Positions 35,438 to 43,503 of a stretch of DNA of 64,000 nucleotides are shown here, piece by piece (the first letter of the stretch is position 1; each line of letters begins with the position of its first letter). The notes under the pieces were generated by a model. It did not search any database, had not been told where the DNA came from, and saw only the letters and a program-made list of their open reading frames with translations. The position numbers were made by a program, and so were the translations under genes. The stretch is from G963663735 sp963663735 (GTDB lineage: Bacteria > Acidobacteriota > UBA6911 > RPQK01 > JAPXNP01), in NCBI GenBank assembly GCA_963663735.2, contig CAXXHN010000001.1:186001-250000 (forward strand), given 5' to 3'.

Positions 35438-36925
35438 TTACATGTAACCCTCGGCTAAAGTTGTGAATTCCCTGACCTGGGCATCCACCCAGTCCTGGTC
35501 TCGACCCAGCTCCTCAGCCATGATTGCGGCTACAGCCGGAGCTGCTTCCACCGCGGCCCGGGCGTCAAGCAGCAGCAGGCGTATCCGGCGGGAAAGAAAA
35601 TCCTCCACTGTGCAGGCCATCTCTTCACGAACAGCATCCACAACCTGCTGGCGGCTTACCGGGTAAGAAGGATGCAGTGAATCAGCCAGGTTCCCGCTGC
35701 CTTCCATTGAGGCAGGCGCATCCAGTTTATAATCCATGGTCTGAACCTTGCGGATGGGCAGGCCGTGGGCCCTGGCTGTTTTATCAACAGCATCCTCTGC
35801 CATCTTCCGGTAGGAAGTCCATTTACCGCCCAGTACTGAAACCAGACCGGAGGCATCTATCTTGACTTGATGGTCCCTGGAGAGTGAAGCCGTTCCAGTC
35901 CCCTTCCCCGATTTCAGCAGCGGACGCAGTCCGGCAAAAGCACTCAGCACATCACTTCTCACGGGAGCCTTTTTCAGGATCCTGCCCAGGTGGGCCAGGA
36001 TAAAATCGATCTCCTCTTCCATGGGTCTGGGTTCCAGCTTAATTGTATCAACCGCAATGTCAGTTGTACCGGCTAGCAGTTTTCCCTTCCACGGAATGGC
36101 AAACAGAAGCCTGCCGTCGTCAGTGCGGGGGATCAGCATGGCAATATCCCCAGGCATGAATTTCTGGTCCAGCACCACGTGGGCTCCCTGGCTGGGGACT
36201 ATCATATTCGGGTAATCCGAATTATCCATCTGCCTTATTTCATCCCCGAAAACTCCGGCCGCGTTGATGACGGCACGGCTCCTGATCTCATACTTCTTTC
36301 CGCCCAGAACATCTTCGACAATTCCGCCGCGGATCTTCCCGTCTTCTTTCAGGAACGAAGTAAATCTGGCGTAGTTCAGGACCGCCGCTCCCTCCCGCGC
36401 TGAATGCTCGGCCAGGGCCACGGCCAGGGCTGAATCATCAAACTGCCCGTCATAAAAAAGCACTCCGCCGCTTAATTTTTCGGACTTCAGAGCCGGTATT
36501 TCCTTCAGGGTTTTCTCACGGCCCATCACCTTCGAACGGCCCAGGCTGAACCGGCCAGACAGGTGGTCATAAATCTTCAGGCCGGTTCCAAAATAGGGAA
36601 CCTGCCACCAGTGATAAAGCGGAATTACAATTCGAAGGGGGTGTACCAGGCCCGGAGCGTTTTTCACCAGGCGTCCCCGTTCTTTCAAAGCATCGGCAAC
36701 CAGGGTGATATTCCCCTGCTCAAGGTAGCGCACTCCCCCATGGATAAGCTTGGTACTCCGGCTGGAAGTCCCCTTGGTAAAATCCGACTGTTCCACCAGG
36801 ACCGTCCTGTAACCGCGGGATGAGGCATCAAGGCAGATCCCAAGTCCCGAAGCTCCCCCTCCAATTACCAGAATATCCCACTCTTCTTGTGAACCTAGTC
36901 TCTCAAGTGTTTCTTCTCTGTTCAT
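35438..36925 (-). CDS. glpD: Glycerol-3-phosphate dehydrogenase (FAD-dependent)
   Basis: 495 residues. FAD site VIGGGASGLGICLDASSRG near residue 20, then VEQSDFTKGTSSRSTKLIHGGVRYLEQ, the typical GlpD string, and GVFGDEIRQMD and GLRPLL further on. It oxidises glycerol 3-phosphate to dihydroxyacetone phosphate at the inner membrane and passes electrons to quinone, completing the route begun by GlpF and GlpK. ATG 36925 has GGTGGA 5 nt upstream; a GTG 9 nt earlier is the alternative. Confidence 0.96.
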   Translation of the reverse strand: MNREETLERLGSQEEWDILVIGGGASGLGICLDASSRGYRTVLVEQSDFTKGTSSRSTKLIHGGVRYLEQGNITLVADALKERGRLVKNAPGLVHPLRIVIPLYHWWQVPYFGTGLKIYDHLSGRFSLGRSKVMGREKTLKEIPALKSEKLSGGVLFYDGQFDDSALAVALAEHSAREGAAVLNYARFTSFLKEDGKIRGGIVEDVLGGKKYEIRSRAVINAAGVFGDEIRQMDNSDYPNMIVPSQGAHVVLDQKFMPGDIAMLIPRTDDGRLLFAIPWKGKLLAGTTDIAVDTIKLEPRPMEEEIDFILAHLGRILKKAPVRSDVLSAFAGLRPLLKSGKGTGTASLSRDHQVKIDASGLVSVLGGKWTSYRKMAEDAVDKTARAHGLPIRKVQTMDYKLDAPASMEGSGNLADSLHPSYPVSRQQVVDAVREEMACTVEDFLSRRIRLLLLDARAAVEAAPAVAAIMAEELGRDQDWVDAQVREFTTLAEGYM

Positions 36926-37090
36926 CAATTCCACCCATAGCTGCTAATTTAAAAAAAGACCAATTCCCTTACTTTTTTCAGCTCTAATAATAACTTAAAA
37001 CCGCTAAAGGGAACAGGGCCTATTTGTGGTTGGGGCCAGTGGTAGCTAGAGCTGCCCGCTCCAGTAATTCCAGGCCAGACTACAGCTCCA

Positions 37091-37395
37091 GTAGCAATAT
37101 TACCTCCTTCTGCTGTTGGATCCATTCCTCTGGATCAGGTCAAGACCGAGAAACCGCCGGGCAGGCGAATCTACCGCTCAGCATCACAATAAACAATGCC
37201 CGCGATACGGCAGCAAAATCCCCGTTCGTCCCTTGCGGGACCCGGGACAAAAGGGGCCAAGGGGCCCGGCAAGAGCCGACCCGCAGGGATGGCTCTTCTA
37301 TCCCAGGACGCAGCAGGGGTAAAATCCCGGGCGGAGTCCTGGGGCACTGGGATCACGCCAGAAATAAAGGGGAGTGCCACAGGCACGGCCTGACC
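37091..37395 (+). repeat. ~305-nt structured repeat element, copy D
   Basis: Aligns with copy E (39247-39552) over its whole length, roughly 85-90% identical by eye in the last 160 nt and with almost no gaps there. Hairpins: AAGAGCC (37271-37277) with GGCTCTT (37291-37297); CCCAGGAC (37302-37309) with GTCCTGGG (37336-37343), enclosing a GGGG-TAAAA-TCCC inner hairpin; and GTGCC-ACA-GGCAC near 37373-37386. The first hairpin seen in copy E is degenerate here. Confidence 0.85.
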
Positions 37396-37432
37396 ATAAA
37401 CCATCCTCCCGGCCGAAGGATCGGAAAATTGC

Positions 37433-37460
37433 TTGACACTTCGGAATCAGAGGATAAATA
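37433..37460 (+). promoter_or_regulatory. Promoter-like pair upstream of the GNAT gene
   Basis: TTGACA (37433-37438), 16-nt spacer, TAAATA (37455-37460). The same boxes with the same spacing, preceded by GC in both cases, occur at 38369-38396 upstream of the lipoprotein gene. Confidence 0.55.
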
Positions 37461-37664
37461 TTGAGTTTACAAGTAACGAAGAAACGGCAAACATAACGCC
37501 AGGACATTTCAGCCATTTAAACAATCCCGGAACAGCGTTACGTTACTGAAATGATCTACAGAAGTAAGGCTTTTGCGGGAGATTAGAAGCGTCTGATATT
37601 ACAGCAATTAACATTTCCGGGTCCTATGCGGATCTGGCTGATTGTGGTTGGCCTTAAATATATT

Positions 37665-38081
37665 ATGAAACTGAAAACCGTAACTGATTGTTCTAAAGTA
37701 AATTGGAAAACCATAGCTGAAACGCTAAAAAAGGTCGGCATGGCTCACCATGAACCTGAAGTTCATAAGAGAGCTTTTGAGGCGAGTCATACGACAGTTT
37801 TCATTTATGAAGATTCACAGTTAGTCGGTTTTGGAAGAGCTATTTCCGATGGTGAATATCAAGGTGCAATTTATGATGTTGTAGTCTTGCCAGAAGCTCA
37901 AGGAAAGGGCATCGGGAAAATCATCATGCAGACCATCTTAGATCGATTACCAAACTGCAATCTTATTCTTTACGCAACCCCTGGAATGGAAGGCTTTTAT
38001 AAAAACCTCGGATTTGGATTAATGAAAACAGGAATGGCTGTATTCACTACTCCACAAGCAATGGAAAAATTTACAGAATAA
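37665..38081 (+). CDS. GNAT family N-acetyltransferase
   Basis: 138 residues, a complete single GNAT fold. The acetyl-CoA loop is VLPEAQGKGIGKIIM (about 82-96), preceded by GAIYDVVV and followed by ILYATPGMEGFYKNLGFGLMKTGMAVF. The substrate is unknown; small GNATs of this subgroup are frequent in mobile gene sets. ATG 37665 is used; an in-frame start at 37626 adds a hydrophobic leader with no ribosome-binding site. No clear Shine-Dalgarno is present. The gene is visibly more AT-rich than its neighbours and sits between repeated modules, which suggests acquisition. Confidence 0.88.
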   Translation: MKLKTVTDCSKVNWKTIAETLKKVGMAHHEPEVHKRAFEASHTTVFIYEDSQLVGFGRAISDGEYQGAIYDVVVLPEAQGKGIGKIIMQTILDRLPNCNLILYATPGMEGFYKNLGFGLMKTGMAVFTTPQAMEKFTE

Positions 38082-38085
38082 CTGG

Positions 38086-38130
38086 CCGAACTTGACGCTT
38101 CAGCGGACGCAAAAAGTCGTGCCGCGCAGG
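38086..38130 (+). other. attC-like imperfect hairpin after the GNAT gene (doubtful)
   Basis: Immediately after the GNAT stop come GCCGAAC, TTGACGCTTCAGCGGACGC, a short loop and GTCGTGCCGCGCAG. GCGG-ACG pairs with CGT-G-CCGC leaving one bulged G, as in integron attC sites. The expected closing GTTRRRY core is not convincing (GGTTAATG near 38152), and no integrase gene is in the window. Confidence 0.25.
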
Positions 38131-38169
38131 TACACTTTCGCTTATTTTATGGTTAATGTTCAAGCCACA

Positions 38170-38232
38170 GGTTGTACCCAGAATTTTTCGGTCTTTTTAG
38201 ATTATCAACCCTTCGACCTAACCGGAAACATC
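38170..38232 (+). repeat. Module X, copy 1
   Basis: GGTTGTACCCAGAA...CTTTTTAGA...CAACC...CCGG..ACATC matches X copy 2 at 39579-39642 at most positions without large gaps. Its function is unknown; both copies lie between a cassette gene and the hexamer tract. Confidence 0.6.
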
Positions 38233-38292
38233 CACCTGCGGTGGGAAAGCCGAAATCCCGAGCACTAAATCCGAAATTTGCAAAACGATTAC

Positions 38293-38322
38293 GATAGCGA
38301 CTGTGATAGCGACAACGATAGC
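38293..38322. repeat. Hexamer-periodic tract (GATAGC every 12 nt)
   Basis: GATAGC occurs at 38293, 38305 and 38317, separated by GACTGT and GACAAC. A shorter relative (GATAGC-GACAAC-GAAAGC) lies at 39854-39871. Confidence 0.7.
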
Positions 38323-38368
38323 GAAACTGGAAGACACTTAACTCCTTGCGGGTAATTAAAAAAATCGC

Positions 38369-38396
38369 TTGACAGTCCGTAATTGAAAGATAAATA
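38369..38396 (+). promoter_or_regulatory. Promoter-like pair upstream of the lipoprotein gene
   Basis: TTGACA (38369-38374), 16-nt spacer, TAAATA (38391-38396); same geometry as the site before the GNAT gene. It lies about 230 nt before the lipoprotein start, so the leader would be long and also shares sequence with the GNAT leader. Confidence 0.5.
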
Positions 38397-38629
38397 TAAA
38401 AATAACTGTTAATATCGCTGTCGCAAACAGGAATGTAACCGGAAAGACCGGTTGGGCGAAATTTCATACAAGGGCTCTTCTGGTATTTAAACAATCCAGG
38501 AACCGCGGGGATACAGGGGCATCTTATCGGGACAAGAATCGGCAATTCCGCATCTTACGCGGACCTGTCTAATTATAGTCATATAAAACCAGAACTCAAA
38601 GATGAAACAATCCAATAAAAGGAGAATTG

Positions 38630-39229
38630 ATGATGAAAAAATTCACCACTTCCGCAATGTTCCCGGTATTATTTCCGGCTCTGTTCCTGGTCATCCTGGT
38701 CGGATGTATTGGCAACACAGACACACCAAATATTGAAAAAACAAGTTCTGAAACAGTAGCGCCATCGAAGGGTGAAATCACAGAGACAGCAGCTAACCAG
38801 GAATCAGCAGCAGTACCGGGATGGGACAAAACATCCTATGAAAAATACAGCTTTTTCCTTCCAAAAGACTGGAAAGACGGGGGAGCGGATGGTGTTTGGT
38901 GCCCCGGGGATCAGGATACAATGTCCGGACTGCCCAGAGTCAGCTTGCACGTCGGAAGTATCCCTCCAATAATGTCTGGAAATACCGTCGAAGAGAAGCT
39001 GAAATTCTACTATCATTCTGTCCCTGACACTATCGGCAAAGTTAACAAATGCGGAATGGAAGGACTGTTGGTCGAAACAACTGTTGAAGGTTTCACGCAT
39101 AGAGGATTGATTCTTATCGATGAAAGCACCATGATGATTCTCGATTTCTTTGATTGCCGAGCGCCCGAAGGAGAATTCAAGCAATACGAAGAGACATTTA
39201 AGAAGATCCTGGATTCGGTCGGCTGTTAG
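38630..39229 (+). CDS. Small lipoprotein of unknown function
   Basis: 199 residues. The signal peptide ends in the lipobox LVGC at about residue 26, followed by a Ser/Thr/Glu-rich linker and a compact soluble domain (YEKYSFFLPKDWKDGG..., ILIDESTMMILDFFDC) that resembles in outline the PsbP-like or serine/threonine-kinase-attached lipoprotein domains, but I cannot name the family. It is probably anchored in a membrane facing the periplasm. AAGGAG lies 5-8 nt before two consecutive ATG codons. It shares flanking modules with the GNAT gene. Confidence 0.8.
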   Translation: MMKKFTTSAMFPVLFPALFLVILVGCIGNTDTPNIEKTSSETVAPSKGEITETAANQESAAVPGWDKTSYEKYSFFLPKDWKDGGADGVWCPGDQDTMSGLPRVSLHVGSIPPIMSGNTVEEKLKFYYHSVPDTIGKVNKCGMEGLLVETTVEGFTHRGLILIDESTMMILDFFDCRAPEGEFKQYEETFKKILDSVGC

Positions 39230-39246
39230 AGAAGGCCATCGCAGCA

Positions 39247-39552
39247 GGGTAAAAATTACCGCCTGCTGCTGTTGTAACGATTCCTCTGGATCAGTTCAAG
39301 TCCGTGGATCCCGCCGGGAACGCAAATCTCCTGATTGGCTCTTTAATAAACGCCGCCGCGAGGCGGCAATCCACAAGCCTCCCGTACCCCTTGCGGGATC
39401 CAGGACAGGACGGTCCAAGGGGCCCGGTAAGAGCCGACTCGCAGGGTTGGCTCTTTTAGTCCAGGGCGCAGCCGGGGTAAAACCCCGGGCGGAGTCCTGG
39501 GTCACAGGGATCACACGGAAAAAAGGGGGAGTGCCACAGGCACGACCTGACC
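39247..39552 (+). repeat. ~305-nt structured repeat element, copy E
   Basis: Partner of copy D. Hairpins: GCCGCCGCGAGGCGGC (about 39352-39367); AAGAGCC (39429-39435) with GGCTCTT (39449-39455); the outer CCAGG/CCTGG stem (39461-39500) around CCGGGG-TAAAA-CCCCGG (39472-39488); GTGCC-ACA-GGCAC near 39531-39543. Where D and E differ inside stems the pairs mostly stay G-C or G-U. Confidence 0.85.
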
Positions 39553-39578
39553 AGAAATCAACCTAACCAACAACACCC

Positions 39579-39642
39579 GGTAGTATCCAGAACTCTTCGC
39601 ACTTTTTAGTTTAGCAACCCAACAACTTAAACCGGCCACATC
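39579..39642 (+). repeat. Module X, copy 2
   Basis: GGTAGTATCCAGAA...CTTTTTAGT...CAACC...CCGG.CACATC, matching copy 1 after the GNAT gene. Confidence 0.6.
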
Positions 39643-39649
39643 AAGGGCA

Positions 39650-39728
39650 ATCGGCAGCGTTTGCCGATCTGGAGATCGGCGATCCAGACTGCGCCGCAAC
39701 GCGGCGCCGGAAACTGGCAGTTTCCGGC
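39650..39728. repeat. Cluster of four consecutive hairpins
   Basis: ATCGGCA/TGCCGAT (39650-39668), CTGGA/TCCAG (39669-39687), GCGCCGC/GCGGCGC (39691-39707) and GCCGGAAACT/AGTTTCCGGC (39706-39728), almost without spacing. All are perfect stems with loops of 3-9 nt. None is followed by a T-run. Confidence 0.8.
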
Positions 39729-39753
39729 CACATCCGCCCGACCGCAAGATCTA

Positions 39754-39785
39754 TCGGTGTCGAGGTCGGTGTCGGAATCGGGATC
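39754..39785. repeat. TCGGNN hexamer tract
   Basis: TCGGTG TCGAGG TCGGTG TCGGAA TCGGGA in register. The same six-base style occurs in the arms of the inverted repeat at 17967. Confidence 0.7.
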
Positions 39786-39939
39786 AACAAAAAGAAGGAT
39801 ACCCGCCACTTGCGACCTGAGACTATTCATAAGCGAGCCTCTCCAGCTACAACGATAGCGACAACGAAAGCATACTTGTTGTTTACCGGGTAGAGAACCA
39901 TGCAGTATACTTCTCTGAATTAACAGTGGAATAAATATC

Positions 39940-41676
39940 ATGAACAGAATAGCCCGCCAATACAGGACAGAACTGCTGCTGACGCTCCTGGTGGCCCTGT
40001 TCACCCTCCCCTTCATCAACCAGGCATTTCATATCGATGACCGTCTCTACCTCGAAGTTGCTGAACACGCCCTGGAGAACCCTGCTTTCCCCTACGATTA
40101 TCCCCTGCTGTTTGAAGGACTGTGGGCCCCTGACGGAGCCAGCCACAGCCATCTGCCCCTCACCGTCTATTACATGGCCCTGGTAATGATTTTAACCGGA
40201 AGCCGGCATGAATGGGTGTTCCATCTCTTTTTCATGGTATTCCCGTTAATCGCTGCCTTTTCTTTCTATGACCTGGCCAGGAGGTATCTGAGGAATCCCT
40301 TAATTGCGGCATTCCTGCTGCTTGCCTCCCCGGTTTTTTTAACCCTGGGCCATAACCTGATGACCGACGTTCCGATGCTGGCATTCTGGCTCCTGGCCCT
40401 GAGCCGCTACCTGCGGTTACTCAGCGGAGAAGGCAGCAAAACAGATATGCTTCTTTTAGCAACAGCCCTGCTCTGCTCAGCTTTCATGTCCCTGCTGACC
40501 GTTGGCCTGATAATACTGCTGGTTTCAGGACTGCTAACACGGAGATTCCTGGATACCTCTTTACGATCGAATATCAGGAGGTTAAATAATTCCCCCTATT
40601 CCAGGAATGACTATTCCCCTCCAGCCTGGATCTGGTGGGTCGTACTACTGCTTCCACTGCTGCTATGGGCGGCCTGGTACGGCCGTGCCTGGCTTCACTA
40701 CGACCGTTTTGTACTGGTCAACACTTTCATGCATATGGAAAAAAGGGAAACTCTTGACCTGGCCCTGGTCGGAACAAAACTGCTCAGTTTTCTCCTTAAT
40801 ATCGGAGGCCTTTTCTGTTTTCCCCTGCTCATCTGGGCCTGCCCGAAGCATAAAACAGGATGGATCTTCACCACCCTGGTACTGGTGGGGTCACTGGCCT
40901 CACCCTTCATTTTCCTGGGGGGATGGGCCCTGTTTTACAAGCTTCTCTTCAGCCTTTTCCTGGTTACAGGGATACTGCTTTTTGTCGAAGTCCTCAGGCA
41001 AGCCTCAACTTTTACGGTAGAAAACCTGATCCTGGCCTTCTGGTTTCTGGGCATCCTGTTAACCTGCCTGCTGCTCTTCTACGCTGGTTCAGCCAGGTAT
41101 GTGCTGCTGGCTCTTCCTCCGGCCATACTGCTAGTCACCGGAAAAATGGAAACCCGCTTTCCCGGCGGGACCATCCCCCTGCCGCTTTCAGCTGTTATCG
41201 TGGCCTGCACCCTGGCCTATTCAATCCCGATCAGCTGCGCGGACTACGAATTCGCCGGGGCCTACCGGAATGACGCGAAAGAACTCTGCGCCAAATACAA
41301 GGAAGAAGGGAAGACAATCTGGTTCACCGGGGAATGGGGTTTCAGGCACTATATGGAAAAAAACGGGGCCACAATAATTCCCCGCAATTCAGTTGAAGCC
41401 AGGATCGGAGATTTGATCATTAAACCTTATATCGCCAGCCCCTGGGTTACCTTATATGACGGAAATGAATACTGCCGGCTGGTGGAACAGGTCCCGGTCC
41501 GAACCATCCTGCCCCTGCGCATCCTGGACTTCTCCTCCCATGCCGGATTTTACAGCAGCGGATGGGGGCTGCTGCCTTTCAGCTGGAACTCGGGTCAGCA
41601 CTGGGAGTGGTTCAATATCTTTGAGGTCACCAGGGAATACAGCGAACCTGCCCCCGAAGGAGAAAGGCACTGGTAG
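39940..41676 (+). CDS. PMT-type (GT-C) membrane glycosyltransferase
   Basis: 578 residues with about eleven hydrophobic helices. The first outside loop has FHIDDRLYLEVAEHALENP, with the Asp33-Asp34 pair typical of GT39/ArnT-like enzymes that use lipid-linked sugar, followed by HSHLPLTVYYMAL. The C-terminal 150 residues are soluble and would lie in the periplasm. It probably moves a sugar from a polyprenyl carrier to a protein or lipid. The next gene encodes a second enzyme of the same type 51 nt downstream, so they form a pair. Confidence 0.85.
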   Translation: MNRIARQYRTELLLTLLVALFTLPFINQAFHIDDRLYLEVAEHALENPAFPYDYPLLFEGLWAPDGASHSHLPLTVYYMALVMILTGSRHEWVFHLFFMVFPLIAAFSFYDLARRYLRNPLIAAFLLLASPVFLTLGHNLMTDVPMLAFWLLALSRYLRLLSGEGSKTDMLLLATALLCSAFMSLLTVGLIILLVSGLLTRRFLDTSLRSNIRRLNNSPYSRNDYSPPAWIWWVVLLLPLLLWAAWYGRAWLHYDRFVLVNTFMHMEKRETLDLALVGTKLLSFLLNIGGLFCFPLLIWACPKHKTGWIFTTLVLVGSLASPFIFLGGWALFYKLLFSLFLVTGILLFVEVLRQASTFTVENLILAFWFLGILLTCLLLFYAGSARYVLLALPPAILLVTGKMETRFPGGTIPLPLSAVIVACTLAYSIPISCADYEFAGAYRNDAKELCAKYKEEGKTIWFTGEWGFRHYMEKNGATIIPRNSVEARIGDLIIKPYIASPWVTLYDGNEYCRLVEQVPVRTILPLRILDFSSHAGFYSSGWGLLPFSWNSGQHWEWFNIFEVTREYSEPAPEGERHW

Positions 41677-41727
41677 CGAAACCAGCGATCCTACAGGTTT
41701 TAAACTGTAATAACATGTTTATTTAAG

Positions 41728-43299
41728 ATGAAAAAAAATATTGCCGGAAATTTCATTGGGCCATTAACTCCCGCCAAGGTTTGGGCATTCGGATTTCTGC
41801 TGCTTATGCTCTTCAATGTAGTGTGGGAGTCAGCCAACAGTCTCCCTCCCTCCTGGGACATGGCTCACCACCAGCTTATGGGGCTGCAGTTTTTTGATGC
41901 CTTTTCCAGGGGTGATCTACTGGAAGGTTACACCGGCCTGACCAGCTATTACCCCCCGCTCTATTACCTGAACGAAAGCCTGGTGCTCCTCATATTCGGG
42001 GATACCCACTTCCTGCCGCTGCTTTCCAATCTCTTCGGACTCTTCCTCCTGGGTTATTTCACTTTTCGCACTGCCGAAAAAATAATGCCTGCTTCAGCCG
42101 CTGTCAGCGCCGGGCTGATTGTACTAATGCTCCCGATGGTGGCCTGGACCTCAAGGGTTTCGCTACTGGATACCGGGCTGGCCGGATGGGTCATGCTGGC
42201 ATTCTACCTGGTCATCAGGAGCGATTTTTTTGAACAGCGCGGTTATACCCTGCTTTTCGGCCTGGCCTGCGCGGCAGGAACCCTGCATAAATGGACCTTT
42301 CCGTTTTTCCTGATTTTTGCGATCCTTCACAGCCTTCTAGTTACAAAATACAGAAAAAAAGTGCTTATAAACCTGTGCCTGGCCGGAGTCATTGCCCTTG
42401 CCCTGGCGGCAACCTGGTACTGGCCCAACGCGGAAAGCCTGCTGGAAAGAATCAGGATGACTGCCGAAGCGGGAACCCAGTTTGAAAAGGATCCGGGCCT
42501 CACGTCTTTCTGGGGCTGGATTTATTACGTACGATGCCTCTCCGGTTACTACCTTTTCCTGCCTCTTACCCTGCTCTTCGTTTCCGCCCTGTTCCAGTTG
42601 AGAAGAGACCTGTTCAGCAACCGTACCCTGCAGCTTATCTCTGTCACTCTCGCGGGAAGCCTTTTAGTTTTGACTCTCCTGGAGATGAAGGATCCCAGGT
42701 ACATTATGCCCGCGGCACCTTTCCTGGTCGTGCTGTTATTGGCAGGATGGAAAAACAGGCCAGCGTGGAGCCTGATTATTATTCCAGCGCTCTGTTTTTT
42801 GCAGATGATCCCGCTTTCCTTTAATGTTCCGGGGATTCCTCAGAAAATAGCCCTGTTCAAGGTGCAGAACGACCACTCTTATAAAGGGATGAACCATGAG
42901 TGGGTTCTTTTCGAAACTGATTATTTTGACATCCTGGGAAGAGCGCGTCATGAAAACTGGCGCACCAATGAAATAATGAGTCATTTCAGGGGTGGAGAAA
43001 CCGTCGCGGTTGTTCCGGAACACCCCTATTTCAATGCGACTACATTCAGCCTCTTCGCTTATAAAAATGGCGATGATACCCTCAGGCTGCCCAGGGCCGG
43101 CCTGGTGGAGTTTTCACCTGAACAACTGGAGAAAACCGACTGGGTCATCGGAAAATCGGGCTCGCAGGGAGTGGATTTCCTGACTGTTTTCAATCAGTAT
43201 GTATATGCTTACCTTGCAGAAAGCAATTGGCCAATCCGGGCAATCCTGAGCCTTCCTGACGGCAGCAGGGCGAGAATATGGGAAAATCCGGCCAGATGA
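41728..43299 (+). CDS. PMT-type (GT-C) membrane glycosyltransferase, second of a pair
   Basis: 523 residues, about ten hydrophobic helices. The catalytic-loop motif is PPSWDMAHHQLMGLQFF (Asp44), followed by LTSYYPPLYYLNESL, as in PMT_2 family members. A soluble C-terminal part (about 380-520) follows. It differs clearly from its upstream neighbour, so the two may act on successive sugars or different acceptors. No polyprenyl-phosphate sugar synthase lies beside them. Confidence 0.85.
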   Translation: MKKNIAGNFIGPLTPAKVWAFGFLLLMLFNVVWESANSLPPSWDMAHHQLMGLQFFDAFSRGDLLEGYTGLTSYYPPLYYLNESLVLLIFGDTHFLPLLSNLFGLFLLGYFTFRTAEKIMPASAAVSAGLIVLMLPMVAWTSRVSLLDTGLAGWVMLAFYLVIRSDFFEQRGYTLLFGLACAAGTLHKWTFPFFLIFAILHSLLVTKYRKKVLINLCLAGVIALALAATWYWPNAESLLERIRMTAEAGTQFEKDPGLTSFWGWIYYVRCLSGYYLFLPLTLLFVSALFQLRRDLFSNRTLQLISVTLAGSLLVLTLLEMKDPRYIMPAAPFLVVLLLAGWKNRPAWSLIIIPALCFLQMIPLSFNVPGIPQKIALFKVQNDHSYKGMNHEWVLFETDYFDILGRARHENWRTNEIMSHFRGGETVAVVPEHPYFNATTFSLFAYKNGDDTLRLPRAGLVEFSPEQLEKTDWVIGKSGSQGVDFLTVFNQYVYAYLAESNWPIRAILSLPDGSRARIWENPAR

Positions 43300-43503
43300 C
43301 TGTGAGGAACAGGGATCCACTTCGATAGATTTGCCGGGATAGCTCCCCTGGCAACTGGTCAGATATCAGGTTTATAGGCAAGCTTTTTAAAACCGCACTT
43401 TTGCAGACTTTTTTCAAATAATTCATTCCAGCAGAACTTTCCGGAAAGAGGTCTCGTCTTTAATAGTGACCGATAAATTTAATTCACCTGGAGGCTGATA
43501 GAC

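Larger units (their letters stand above)
36926..37664. other. Spacer with repeat copy D and upstream module of the GNAT gene
   Basis: 740 nt. It contains the glpD leader, repeat copy D (37091-37395), a TTGACA/TAAATA promoter-like pair (37433-37460) and about 200 nt that match the leader of the lipoprotein gene in places (TTTAAACAATCC.GGAAC at 37516-37534 and again near 38487-38505; a TGCGGATCTG...ATTGTGGTT stretch near 37627). No tRNA or gene is seen. Confidence 0.55.
38082..38629. other. Spacer between GNAT and lipoprotein genes with repeated modules
   Basis: 548 nt. An attC-like half site (38085-38120), module X1 (38170-38232, resembling 39579-39642), a GATAGC tract with 12-nt period (38293-38322), the TTGACA/TAAATA pair and a leader resembling that of the GNAT gene. 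No ORF of substance. Confidence 0.5.
39230..39939. other. 710-nt spacer packed with repeat copy E, module X2 and hairpins
   Basis: In order: hairpin GCAGCAGG/CCTGCTGC (39241-39269), repeat copy E (39247-39552), module X2 (39579-39642), four back-to-back hairpins (39650-39728), a TCGGNN hexamer tract (39754-39785), a GATAGC tract (39854-39871). No gene is recognised; short frames here read through the palindromes. Confidence 0.6.

Noticed and set aside
37024..37464. Open frames on both strands across repeat copy D (and likewise copy E near 39150-39566)
   Set aside because: GC-rich palindromic DNA gives open frames on all strands; D and E encode different peptides in these frames while keeping stems.
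36926..39939. A true integron
   Set aside because: No integrase gene and no complete attC site in the window; reported only as cassette-like.
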